From Bacillota bacterium (GTDB lineage Bacteria; Bacillota; Clostridia; Lachnospirales; Lachnospiraceae): a DNA stretch of 11,756 nt. The position numbers were made by a program, and so were the translations under genes. The stretch is from the NCBI GenBank assembly GCA_023415475.1, contig JAEZKL010000106.1:1-11756 (forward strand). The letters run 5' to 3'. Position 1 is the stretch's first letter; each line of letters starts with the position of its first letter. Under the pieces are notes generated by a model. It was given only the letters and a program-made list of their open reading frames with translations. It did no database searches and had not been told where the DNA came from. Positions 6,189 through 11,756 of this stretch are shown piece by piece.

Positions 6189-6479
6189 GTATCATTTTTT
6201 ACGAACTCTATAATACTATTATTCTCTAAGGACATAAAATAAAACACTGCAATTACTGTCACAATTACCTAATGTAGCTATATCTTATATCGGATGAATA
6301 ATATATTCCTATCTACATTTTTCGATTTTTTTTGGTATAAGTCGAAATATTAACAGAATGTTCATAATATATCCATACAAAAAACATATATGTCAATTAT
6401 AATAAAAGCAAGTTAAGAAGATAACTTATTGAAGATTTACAATTTAATATTGCTAACAAGATAATTTTTTTCATAAAAT
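6189..6479. other. AT-rich intergenic region with no protein-coding gene
   Basis: This stretch runs from behind the promoter at 6160-6188 to the response-regulator terminator. It is very AT-rich and no coding frame is convincing on either strand. It contains TTTCGA/TCGAAA arms near 6319-6346 flanking a T run, a CATATATG palindrome near 6385, a TATAAT at 6398-6403 facing plus, and an AAGTTA/TAACTT inverted repeat near 6410-6427. Confidence 0.6.
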
Positions 6480-6526
6480 AAGCCCGGCAGCTACCCTCCC
6501 CCCTCTACCGGGCTTCTCCTCTTTTT
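6398..6526 (+). ncRNA. Candidate small RNA in the AT-rich gap
   Basis: A plus-facing TATAAT (6398-6403) is followed by an AAGTTA-AGAAGA-TAACTT hairpin. About 60 bases later comes the AAGCCCGG/CCGGGCTT hairpin, with TTCTCCTCTTTTT after it. Together they could define a transcript of roughly 110 bases. There is no good -35, and the GC-rich hairpin is explained equally well as the minus-strand terminator of the response regulator. Confidence 0.2.
6480..6515 (-). terminator. Terminator of the response regulator gene (possibly bidirectional)
   Basis: AAGCCCGG (6480-6487) pairs with CCGGGCTT (6508-6515), an 8-bp GC-rich stem around a pyrimidine-rich 20-base loop. On the minus strand it is followed by ATTTTATG. 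On the plus strand it is followed by CTCCTCTTTTT. It lies 58 bases past the stop of the gene at 6574. Confidence 0.75.
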
Positions 6527-6573
6527 ATAGGATCAAACACCGGAATGAATACTTCTCGAACCTTCCGCTGTTA

Positions 6574-7659
6574 TCAATAATCTGCTTCTGATGAGATGGT
6601 ATTATGCTCCATCTCTTTTTTCATATCTACTAATAGGAGTAACGCGCTTTCATACTGAAAATCTTTGATTTCTGCCAAGGCGTGCTCCATCACTGTTTTA
6701 CAATCCGGTCGTCCTCTTTTCATCAGAAGCTCTAGTTCACCAAGAATTGCTGCATAATCGAATCTCTTGATATAATATATGACTTTAGTCAGACTTTGTT
6801 CATATTCCTCTCTCGTCATAGGAAGGTCAGGAAGCTCCTCCTGAGACAGTTCTCTGCTTATCCTATCATACGCTTCGATAGCAGCCTCCAGCCTTTTATA
6901 AAAATCAGCAATACGCTTTGAACAATGGTTTTCATAAAAATCCAACACATCCTTCTGTAATACAGCCTGTTCTAATTTCTTTGCTGTTTCAGCCAACTCC
7001 AACGCCCCTATATTGGCAAATACGCTCTTCAAATTATGCACACCGATGAGCATATCACTCAGCTGCCTATTCTCATATCCTGACTGAACCATATGGAAGC
7101 AGGACCTGATATCTTTGAGTGATACCTTAAGGATATTAATATAGTTCATTGGGTCGCCTACCGCATATCGTAGGCCGACCTCGTAGTTGATTTCACTTAT
7201 TTCATGAATTAGCATCCTAATCAGTGAAGCATGATCTTTATGCTGAAGCGTCCTATCCGGGGCTGAAAGCTCCCTGACAGACAGCTGAGGGCACCACTCT
7301 CTTAAGATAGCTGTAAGCTCCACCAATCCCAGCGGTTTTGAGTAAGTGTCGTTAGCCCCGGCTAACTGATATTGCTTACTGATTTCTTCTGTTATATTCG
7401 ATGTAAGAGCGATAATGATCTGCTTATATGGAACAGACCTTTCACGAATTGCTTTCGTTGTCTGCACACCATCCAGATTAGGCATAACATGGTCAAGAAA
7501 AATGATATCGTAATTCTTAGCATTCATCATCTCAAGCGCTTTCATACCGCTATCAGCCTGGTCAATATTGATATCAAATAATTCTAGCATATTTGACAAT
7601 ACTATAGTATTGACTTCATTATCATCCACAACAAGTGCATTGATCACTTTTTCTTTCAT
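6574..7659 (-). CDS. Orphan phosphorelay protein: receiver domain plus HPt domain
   Basis: 361 residues. An N-terminal receiver domain (about 1-122) shows the acidic pair Asp12-Asp13, the phospho-acceptor Asp56 in FLDHVMP, Thr86 in ALTSN and Lys108 in SKP. A linker leads to a helical HPt domain (about 150-260) with GVHNLKSVFANIGALEL, where His207 is the expected phosphoryl site. The last 95 residues are helical and resemble no domain I know. There is no kinase, ATPase or DNA-binding domain, so the protein should pass phosphate between other partners in a cytoplasmic relay. No histidine kinase gene is adjacent. The start ATG at 7657-7659 has only a weak site (GGAAATGAG). The gene is transcribed divergently from upp and ends in a clear terminator. 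Confidence 0.88.
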   Translation of the reverse strand: MKEKVINALVVDDNEVNTIVLSNMLELFDINIDQADSGMKALEMMNAKNYDIIFLDHVMPNLDGVQTTKAIRERSVPYKQIIIALTSNITEEISKQYQLAGANDTYSKPLGLVELTAILREWCPQLSVRELSAPDRTLQHKDHASLIRMLIHEISEINYEVGLRYAVGDPMNYINILKVSLKDIRSCFHMVQSGYENRQLSDMLIGVHNLKSVFANIGALELAETAKKLEQAVLQKDVLDFYENHCSKRIADFYKRLEAAIEAYDRISRELSQEELPDLPMTREEYEQSLTKVIYYIKRFDYAAILGELELLMKRGRPDCKTVMEHALAEIKDFQYESALLLLVDMKKEMEHNTISSEADY

Positions 7660-7765
7660 ATCTCATTTCCTATCTCCTATTAACAGGCATTATTCGCGTT
7701 TCACACATTTACTTATTTGTGAATGAAAAAAACAATAATTTATACTTTTATGTATAGTAATAATT

Positions 7766-7774
7766 TGATATAAT
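7766..7774 (+). promoter_or_regulatory. Extended -10 promoter of upp
   Basis: TGATATAAT is an extended -10 element with consensus TATAAT at 7769-7774. It lies 72 bases before the upp start. The -35 region is poor, as is common with extended -10 promoters. A second weaker set (TTGTGA at 7717-7722, TATACT at 7741-7746) lies upstream. Confidence 0.55.
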
Positions 7775-7846
7775 GGTCGTTAGGAATTTAAGAATAGGCT
7801 ATTTTGTTTTACTTAGCCAAGATAAAAATATCCAGGAGGTAAAAAA

Positions 7847-8476
7847 ATGTCAAATGTAACTATCATGGATCACCCTTTAATCCATCACAAATTGGGTATT
7901 ATGAGACGTAAGACCACATCAACGAAGGAGTTTCGTGATCTTGTATCCGAGGTTGCTATGCTAATCTGTTATGAAGCAACCAGAAAGCTTGCTCTTGCCG
8001 ATATTGAGATCGAAACACCGCTTGTTAAGACTACCGTGAAGGAAATCGCAGGCAAAAAGCTTTGCATCGTACCGATCTTAAGAGCCGGACTTCATATGGC
8101 AGATGGTATCTTGAACTTAATCCCCAGTGCAAAGGTTGGACATGTTGGCTTATATCGTAACGAGGAGACCTTAGAACCGGTTGAATATTTTTGCAAACTA
8201 CCTTCTGATGCCGCAGAACGTGAGATTTTCGTAGTAGATCCGATGTTAGCTACCGGTGGTTCTGCTGTAGCTGCTATCGATATTCTGAAGAAGAGAGGAA
8301 TTACTAAGATCCATTTCCTCTGCCTTATCGCAGCTCCCGAAGGTGTAGAACGCTTAACAAAAGCGCATCCGGATGTTGAAATATATATTGGAAACCTTGA
8401 TGAGCGATTGAATGAAAAGGGTTATATCTTACCCGGTCTCGGGGATGCCGGAGACAGAATCTACGGCACCAAATAA
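7847..8476 (+). CDS. upp: Uracil phosphoribosyltransferase
   Basis: 209 residues, the usual length. The enzyme joins uracil and PRPP to give UMP and pyrophosphate, the main uracil salvage step, in the cytoplasm. The PRPP-binding loop VDPMLATGGSAVAA (130-143) is intact. The conserved IVPILRAGLHMADG (74-87) and the C-terminal uracil-binding segment YILPGLGDAGDRIYGTK (193-209) are present. The start follows a strong AGGAGG site with an 8-base spacing. The gene appears monocistronic: it has its own extended -10 promoter, is divergent from the phosphorelay gene, and is followed by hairpins ending in a T-rich run. No attenuator of the pyr type was seen in the short leader. Confidence 0.97.
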   Translation: MSNVTIMDHPLIHHKLGIMRRKTTSTKEFRDLVSEVAMLICYEATRKLALADIEIETPLVKTTVKEIAGKKLCIVPILRAGLHMADGILNLIPSAKVGHVGLYRNEETLEPVEYFCKLPSDAAEREIFVVDPMLATGGSAVAAIDILKKRGITKIHFLCLIAAPEGVERLTKAHPDVEIYIGNLDERLNEKGYILPGLGDAGDRIYGTK

Positions 8477-8490
8477 CAGAAGCATCTTCG

Positions 8491-8518
8491 TCATACCGGC
8501 TGGTAGTAATCGGTATGA
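8491..8518 (+). other. Hairpin in the upp 3' region
   Basis: TCATACCG (8491-8498) pairs with CGGTATGA (8511-8518), 8 perfect pairs around a 12-base loop. No T run follows, so it is not itself a terminator. It may stabilise the transcript end. Confidence 0.45.
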
Positions 8519-8525
8519 ATGAAAT

Positions 8526-8594
8526 AGGGGTGTTGAAACAGATGGAACCGATCATTATTAGATTCCTTACTGTTCTCAGCACCCCTCTTTATTC
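8526..8594 (+). terminator. Long hairpin, probable upp terminator
   Basis: AGGGGTGTTGAAACAG (8526-8541) pairs with 8570-8586 over 16 base pairs with a single bulged C. The inner GGAA/TTCC can extend the stem. CTTTATTCTT follows. The orientation fits upp. The 28-base loop is long for a simple terminator. Confidence 0.6.
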
Positions 8595-8683
8595 TTGATT
8601 AATGAACACAGACATGCTGGCATTCATTACTATTCTACAGCAGATATCGATGAAACCGTCTTTCTATCGGTATTGTTTTTCTC

Positions 8684-9742
8684 TTATATGGTAGAAAACT
8701 TATAGATCGTAACCGAGTCAAATTCCTTACCGGCCTTCAGCATACAGGAAGGAAAATTCGGGGTATTGATAGAATTCGGGAAGAACTGAGTCTCAAAGCA
8801 GACACCACATCTCTTACCATATACGGCACCATCCTTACTGTTATTCACAGAGCTAAGCATATTACTGGTATAAAGCTGAATACCGGGAAGGTCTGTAAAT
8901 ACCTCCATCTTTCTGCCACTCTTGTCATCAATCAGCTCAGCTACCTTCTCCACCTGAGTACCACTGATATCCAGAACAAAATTATGGTCATAGCCACCTG
9001 CCACTACTAAGGGTTCATAATCGACATCAATATCCTGCCCTATCCTCTTAAGAGTTCTAAAATCCATAGGAGTACCGGTCACATCCCACATCTCACCCGT
9101 CGGAATCAGATCCGGTGTTGTAGGAGTAAACTGATTCGCTTTAATCAATACCTTATGATCTAAGATAGAACCGGAATTGTGTCCGGACAGATTAAAGTAG
9201 GCATGATTTGTTAAATTAACAACCGTATCACGATCGGATACCGCCAAATATTCTATTACAAGCTCATTTGCTTCGGTAAGGCTGTAGGTAACCGAAACAT
9301 CAAGATTACCGGGAAAGCCTTGTTCCATATGAGGACTTAATCTTGAAAACTCAATGCTTGCTATATCATCATCTTCATACACTTCTGTCTCGTACATGAA
9401 TTTATTATAGCCAACAAAACCGCCGTGAAGATTATTCTTACCGTTATTCTTGTCCAGCTCATAGACCTTACCATTCAATTCAAATCTGGCATCACCGATA
9501 CGGTTCGCATGGCGACCGATAAAGGATCCGAAACCGGAAGGATTCTCTTCGTAACCAGCCAGATTCTCAAAGCCCAAATTAACATCAGCAAAATTGCCCT
9601 TTGCATCAGGAACAATGATGCTCACAATATTAGCTCCGTAATTTGTAAATGAAACCTTCATGCCATTTTTGTTCGTCAGAGTGTATAAGGTTGCTTCTTC
9701 CCCACGCACAGTTTTTCCAAATGATTTCTGCGTAATATTCAT
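8684..9742 (-). CDS. galM: Aldose 1-epimerase (galactose mutarotase)
   Basis: 352 residues, full length. The enzyme interconverts alpha and beta anomers of glucose and galactose and feeds the Leloir pathway. Expected active-site positions are all present: His106 in NLHGG, the catalytic acid His180 in NLTNHAYFNLSG, Asp252 in GYDHNFVL and the catalytic base Glu317 in CFETQFFPNS. The N-terminal substrate-pocket segment GRHANRIGDARFELNG (77-92) is also clear. No signal peptide is present, so it is cytoplasmic. AAGGAG lies 11 bases before the ATG. The gene stands alone, convergent with upp and divergent from the cobalamin unit. No galK or galT is in the window, so co-regulation with galactose genes cannot be judged. 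Confidence 0.96.
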   Translation of the reverse strand: MNITQKSFGKTVRGEEATLYTLTNKNGMKVSFTNYGANIVSIIVPDAKGNFADVNLGFENLAGYEENPSGFGSFIGRHANRIGDARFELNGKVYELDKNNGKNNLHGGFVGYNKFMYETEVYEDDDIASIEFSRLSPHMEQGFPGNLDVSVTYSLTEANELVIEYLAVSDRDTVVNLTNHAYFNLSGHNSGSILDHKVLIKANQFTPTTPDLIPTGEMWDVTGTPMDFRTLKRIGQDIDVDYEPLVVAGGYDHNFVLDISGTQVEKVAELIDDKSGRKMEVFTDLPGIQLYTSNMLSSVNNSKDGAVYGKRCGVCFETQFFPNSINTPNFPSCMLKAGKEFDSVTIYKFSTI

Positions 9743-9787
9743 GTTTCTTTCTACTCCTTATCATTCATAAATTACTCTTAGCTTATA

Positions 9788-9815
9788 ATTATAACATAAT
9801 AGTGTAAAATATCAA
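9788..9815 (-). promoter_or_regulatory. Promoter of galM
   Basis: On the minus strand TTGATA (9810-9815), a 16-base spacer and TATAAT (9788-9793) preceded by TGT (extended -10) lie about 45 bases upstream of the galM start. Confidence 0.75.
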
Positions 9816-10019
9816 ATATTTTCTTACTTAATATTATATCACCAAAACCATTGATTATATGTGAACGTTTCATGAATAATACAACCATGTTTTGAGTAAT
9901 GGCGGTGTTATTATTAATCCCATTCATGAAGTACCGTGGAGCAAATGTTGTGCCACTGTTATTGATAAATTTGGAGTGTGTTGGTGGATTTCAATTTAAT
10001 TATTAATTAACCTCCATGG
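9816..10019. other. Divergent intergenic region between galM and the cobalamin unit
   Basis: No convincing coding frame is seen on either strand. The only structure noted is a pair of identical 8-bp palindromes TTCATGAA at 9869-9876 and 9923-9930, 54 bp apart. Four-base AATA/TATT steps beside them would let the two arms form an imperfect hairpin. Confidence 0.5.
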
Positions 10020-10048
10020 TTGACACCCCCGGACTTCAATGCTATACT
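10020..10048 (+). promoter_or_regulatory. Consensus promoter of the cobalamin uptake unit
   Basis: TTGACA (10020-10025), an exact 17-base spacer and TATACT (10043-10048) form a near-ideal sigma-A promoter. Transcription would begin near 10055, about 20 bases before the riboswitch. A strong promoter fits a unit controlled by termination downstream. Confidence 0.85.
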
Positions 10049-10074
10049 CTTATCTGATACTAACATATCATCAT

Positions 10075-10295
10075 GGTATAAGTGGAAGCTGCAGTACAAT
10101 ATATTGTAGCCGCTTCATAATAGGGAAACAGGTGATAATCCTGTACGGTCTCGCCGCTGTAATTGGGGAGTTCGTTTTGGCAAGGTAATACCTTGTATCG
10201 TATCACTGGCAGTCGATAAGCCTAAAGGCTTATGAATTATGCCGGGAAGATTCAAAACGAATGTTGATCCATAAGTCAGAAGACCTGCTTATACC
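10075..10295 (+). promoter_or_regulatory. Cobalamin riboswitch aptamer
   Basis: The region carries the conserved cobalamin riboswitch blocks in order. These are GGGAA (10123-10127) with GGTGATAATCC, then ACGGTCTCGCCGCTGTAATT (10145-10164), then a GCCGGGAAG segment, and last the B12-box AAGTCAGAAGACCTGC (10273-10288). The closing P1 stem is a perfect 8-bp pair, GGTATAAG (10075-10082) with CTTATACC (10288-10295). Known members bind adenosylcobalamin or related corrinoids and switch off downstream uptake or synthesis genes. Here it precedes a DUF4430 protein and an ECF S component, which fits cobalamin uptake. Confidence 0.93.
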
Positions 10296-10299
10296 GGTA

Positions 10300-10325
10300 C
10301 CAAGAGCTCCACGAGGTTTGGACAA
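10300..10325 (+). promoter_or_regulatory. Riboswitch regulatory hairpin (P13-like) and antiterminator arm
   Basis: CCAA..CTC-CAC-GAG..TTGG (10300-10321) forms a small hairpin in the position of the cobalamin riboswitch P13 element. Its last two G residues also start GGACAA (10320-10325), which is complementary to TTGTCC (10365-10370), part of which belongs to the terminator stem. The two pairings exclude each other, as expected for an expression platform. Function is inferred. Confidence 0.5.
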
Positions 10326-10367
10326 GGGTGCAATAAAGTCACTGTTTATAACAGTCTTCTTTTATTG

Positions 10368-10400
10368 TCCTTTTCCTGTTTGTGGGTAAAGGATTTTTTT
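10368..10400 (+). terminator. Intrinsic terminator of the cobalamin riboswitch
   Basis: TCCTTT (10368-10373) pairs with AAAGGA (10388-10393), with two more C-G pairs inside after a mismatch. Seven T residues (10394-10400) follow directly. It lies between the aptamer and the first gene, so it is the likely off-state structure. A second hairpin, CAATAAA/TTTATTG around ACTGT/ACAGT (10331-10367), lies just before it. Confidence 0.75.
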
Positions 10401-10420
10401 ATTGCAGCAAAAGGGAAAAT

Positions 10421-10518
10421 AAAATCTCCCAATTACTTTATTAAAAATATCTATATTCGAAGGGAGATTAAAATCTCCCAATCACTTTATTAACAACATC
10501 TATATCTGAAGGGAGATT
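10421..10518 (+). repeat. 49-bp tandem repeat carrying duplicated Shine-Dalgarno and anti-Shine-Dalgarno sequences
   Basis: Two direct copies, 10421-10469 and 10470-10518, agree at 44 of 49 positions. Each begins with AAAATCTCCC and ends with GAAGGGAGATT. Only the second GGGAG (10511-10515) is followed by a start codon, 7 bases later. The CTCCC and GGGAG elements can pair in alternative ways: GGGAG-1 with CTCCC-2 in a compact hairpin that leaves the real ribosome site free, or CTCCC-2 with GGGAG-2, which hides it. The base match of AAGGGAAAAT at 10411-10420, exactly in phase, suggests a decayed earlier copy end. Confidence 0.85.
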
Positions 10519-10522
10519 TAAG

Positions 10523-10927
10523 ATGAATCAAAACAAGAATTTACTGAAACCATTCATTGCCTGTGCGGCACTGGCCGTTGTGATTATTGTGATGCTAATG
10601 GTTTATAATCAATTCAAACCCGAAACCAATCAGGGTGCGAAGGAAATCACGATCGAGGTAGTAATCCCCGAAGAAGAGACAGAAGTATTTACACTCCATA
10701 CAAATGCAGAGTATCTTCGACAGGCACTGGAGGAGGTGAATCTGATAAAGGGCTCGGAAAGTGATTACGGTTTATTTATTACCGAAGTAAACGGACATAT
10801 CTCAGATGATACCAATCAGGAATGGTGGTGTATTACCAAGGAAGGGGCTCAGGTAAACAACGGTGTTGATACAATAGCAATCGCTGATGGTGATAAATAT
10901 GAAATCACCCTGACTGTTGGCTTCTAA
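10523..10927 (+). CDS. DUF4430 (transcobalamin-C-like) membrane-anchored surface protein
   Basis: 134 residues. A short basic N-terminus and one hydrophobic helix (about 10-29) form an uncleaved anchor. The single Cys14 lies too early in the helix to be a convincing lipobox. The extracellular part (about 56-134) matches the DUF4430 pattern: LRQALEEVN, GLFITEVNG (83-91), WWCITKEGAQVNNGVD (101-116) and a final DGDKYEITLTVGF. This domain is related to the C-terminal domain of intrinsic factor and transcobalamin, so binding of a corrinoid at the outer face is the likely role. The context (cobalamin riboswitch upstream, ECF S component 33 bases downstream) supports this strongly. Direct binding is inferred. 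GGGAG 7 bases before the ATG sets the start. Confidence 0.88.
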   Translation: MNQNKNLLKPFIACAALAVVIIVMLMVYNQFKPETNQGAKEITIEVVIPEEETEVFTLHTNAEYLRQALEEVNLIKGSESDYGLFITEVNGHISDDTNQEWWCITKEGAQVNNGVDTIAIADGDKYEITLTVGF

Positions 10928-10960
10928 TTTTTAATCTAACATTACTTAACGGAGAAAGCT

Positions 10961-11461
10961 ATGAGAATAAAATATATTGCATTAATCGGTATTATGAGCG
11001 CCATATTGGTAGTCGTTCAGGTAGCTCTTGGCTTCCTTCCAAATATAGAGCTGGTTTCCTTGCTTATCATTATATACACCCTCGTGTTTGGCAGGAAAAC
11101 ACTATATATTATCTATGTATTTGTAGCGGTAGAGGGTATCATCTACGGGATTGGCCTATGGTGGATTAATTACCTTTATATCTGGACCATCCTTTTTACA
11201 ATTGTAATGCTGCTGCGTAAACAGCATTCACCCTATATCTGGGCAATCATATCCGGCTTCTTCGGCCTTAGCTTTGGTGCACTCTGTGCGATTCCCAATC
11301 TGTTCATAAGCGGGATTGGTTCTGCCGTAAGCTACTGGATTGCCGGTATTCCTTATGATATTATTCATGCCGCAGGCAATTTTGTCGTAGCCCTTCTTCT
11401 CTTCCATCCTCTGTATCAGGTGTTGGACAGAATCAATAAAAGAACTACAAATATGAATTAA
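10961..11461 (+). CDS. ECF-type transporter substrate-binding (S) component, probably for cobalamin or a precursor
   Basis: 166 residues with six predicted membrane helices (about 5-25, 29-43, 47-66, 70-86, 92-114 and 131-155), the standard S-component architecture. Conserved-looking parts include the helix-1 MSAILVVVQVALGFLPNIE and the final GIPYDIIHAAGNFVVALLLF. S components bind the vitamin and work with a shared ECF module (two ATPases and EcfT). That module is not in this window and is presumably encoded elsewhere. Specificity is not readable from the sequence. The riboswitch and the DUF4430 partner point to cobalamin, comparable to clostridial CblT/CbrT-type proteins. GGAG lies 9 bases before the ATG. 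It is cotranscribed with the DUF4430 gene. No plus-strand terminator with a T run is evident after it. Confidence 0.88.
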   Translation: MRIKYIALIGIMSAILVVVQVALGFLPNIELVSLLIIIYTLVFGRKTLYIIYVFVAVEGIIYGIGLWWINYLYIWTILFTIVMLLRKQHSPYIWAIISGFFGLSFGALCAIPNLFISGIGSAVSYWIAGIPYDIIHAAGNFVVALLLFHPLYQVLDRINKRTTNMN

Positions 11462-11494
11462 GTTATTTTGTATGGTGCAGTTTTTATGAAAGAA

Positions 11495-11574
11495 CAAAGA
11501 CTCATCCCAATGTGAACTTCGCTCACATACCGGAGGGCTCTTTGTGTTATAGGATGAATATCCTATAACACAAA
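11495..11574. repeat. Cluster of inverted repeats downstream of the ECF S gene
   Basis: Three nested or adjacent hairpins are present. ATGTGA (11510-11515) pairs with TCACAT (11523-11528) inside outer arms CAAAGA (11495-11500) and TCTTTG (11539-11544). A perfect 14-bp stem TTTGTGTTATAGGA (11541-11554) / 11561-11574 follows and overlaps the outer arm, so the two cannot form together. Neither is followed by a T run on the plus strand. It could be an intergenic repeat element, a transcript-end protector or part of the convergent termination zone. Confidence 0.5.
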
Positions 11575-11615
11575 AAAAGGTTATCCTTAAGGAAAACTCC
11601 TTAAGGATAACCTTT
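11572..11615 (-). terminator. Strong intrinsic terminator of the cold-shock gene
   Basis: Arms 11576-11593 and 11598-11615 form a perfect 18-bp stem around a 4-base loop. On the minus strand it is followed by TTTT, giving seven T in all with the stem end. It lies about 100 bases past the cold-shock stop codon. Confidence 0.85.
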
Positions 11616-11717
11616 AATCAATTGTTTCAAACAATATAGCCATTTCTTTATAAACTTATTTCTTATCAAAACAAAATTTATATTCTAGAAAAAGGTACAC
11701 TGTAAACCCAACATTGA

Positions 11718-11756
11718 TTATAATCTTGTTACGTTAGTTGCCTGAGGACCCTTAGC
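11718..11756 (-). CDS. C-terminal end of a CspA-family cold-shock protein (partial)
   Basis: From the window edge the minus frame reads AKGPQATNVTRL and a TAA at 11718-11720. This is the typical ending of bacterial cold-shock proteins (G-PQA-NV-x-L), single-domain nucleic-acid chaperones of about 66 residues. Only the last 12 residues are in the window, so the family call rests on this short but very characteristic tail. An unusually strong terminator follows. Confidence 0.8.
   Translation of the reverse strand, partial: AKGPQATNVTRL

Noticed and set aside
10421..10518. CRISPR-like array
   Set aside because: The two 49-bp units are contiguous with no spacers and there is no cas gene. They are a tandem repeat in a leader.
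10535..10566. Lipoprotein signal (IAC) in the DUF4430 protein
   Set aside because: Cys14 sits near the start of the hydrophobic helix with most of the helix after it, and position -3 is Phe. A membrane anchor fits better.

Overview
The window looks like chromosomal DNA from a low-GC anaerobic Firmicute, most likely Lachnospiraceae (the Clostridium phytofermentans group). This rests on the AT-rich intergenic DNA, strong AGGAGG-type ribosome sites, a two-subunit iron-sulfur L-serine dehydratase, a PdaB-like deacetylase, and a cobalamin riboswitch in front of an ECF-type vitamin transporter component. The family assignment is inference; no database was searched.

Layout. 1-230: the 3' end of a plus-strand gene and its terminator. 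261-2931: an accessory segment, all minus strand. It holds three partial or decayed copies of the 3' end of the downstream deacetylase gene (261-397, 612-851, 2899-2931). Among them lie unrecognised genes: a 54-codon ORF, a 481-residue polytopic membrane protein and a 47-residue single-pass protein. 3009-3848: the intact polysaccharide deacetylase (minus). 3936-5472: L-serine dehydratase beta then alpha subunit (minus operon, overlapping genes). 5646-6113: a small two-helix membrane protein (minus). 6574-7659: an orphan receiver plus HPt phosphorelay protein (minus). 7847-8476: upp, uracil phosphoribosyltransferase (plus). 8684-9742: galM, aldose 1-epimerase (minus). 10020-11461: a plus-strand cobalamin unit, running promoter, cobalamin riboswitch, intrinsic terminator, 49-bp tandem repeat, DUF4430 (transcobalamin-C-like) surface protein, ECF S component. 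11495-11756: a cluster of strong hairpins and the last codons of a minus-strand cold-shock protein.

Function. Most of the window is housekeeping: serine catabolism, pyrimidine salvage and hexose mutarotation. Two parts stand out. One is the cobalamin unit, where a membrane-anchored DUF4430 protein is paired with an ECF S component, as expected if the first captures a corrinoid for the second. It appears to be controlled first by a riboswitch terminator/antiterminator and perhaps again by a duplicated Shine-Dalgarno/anti-Shine-Dalgarno module just before the start codon. The other is the repeated deacetylase 3' end. A 166-bp block (one mismatch) recurs 2397 bp away in the same orientation but joined to a different C-terminal tail. 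Recombination across it would delete the membrane-protein module and swap the deacetylase tail.
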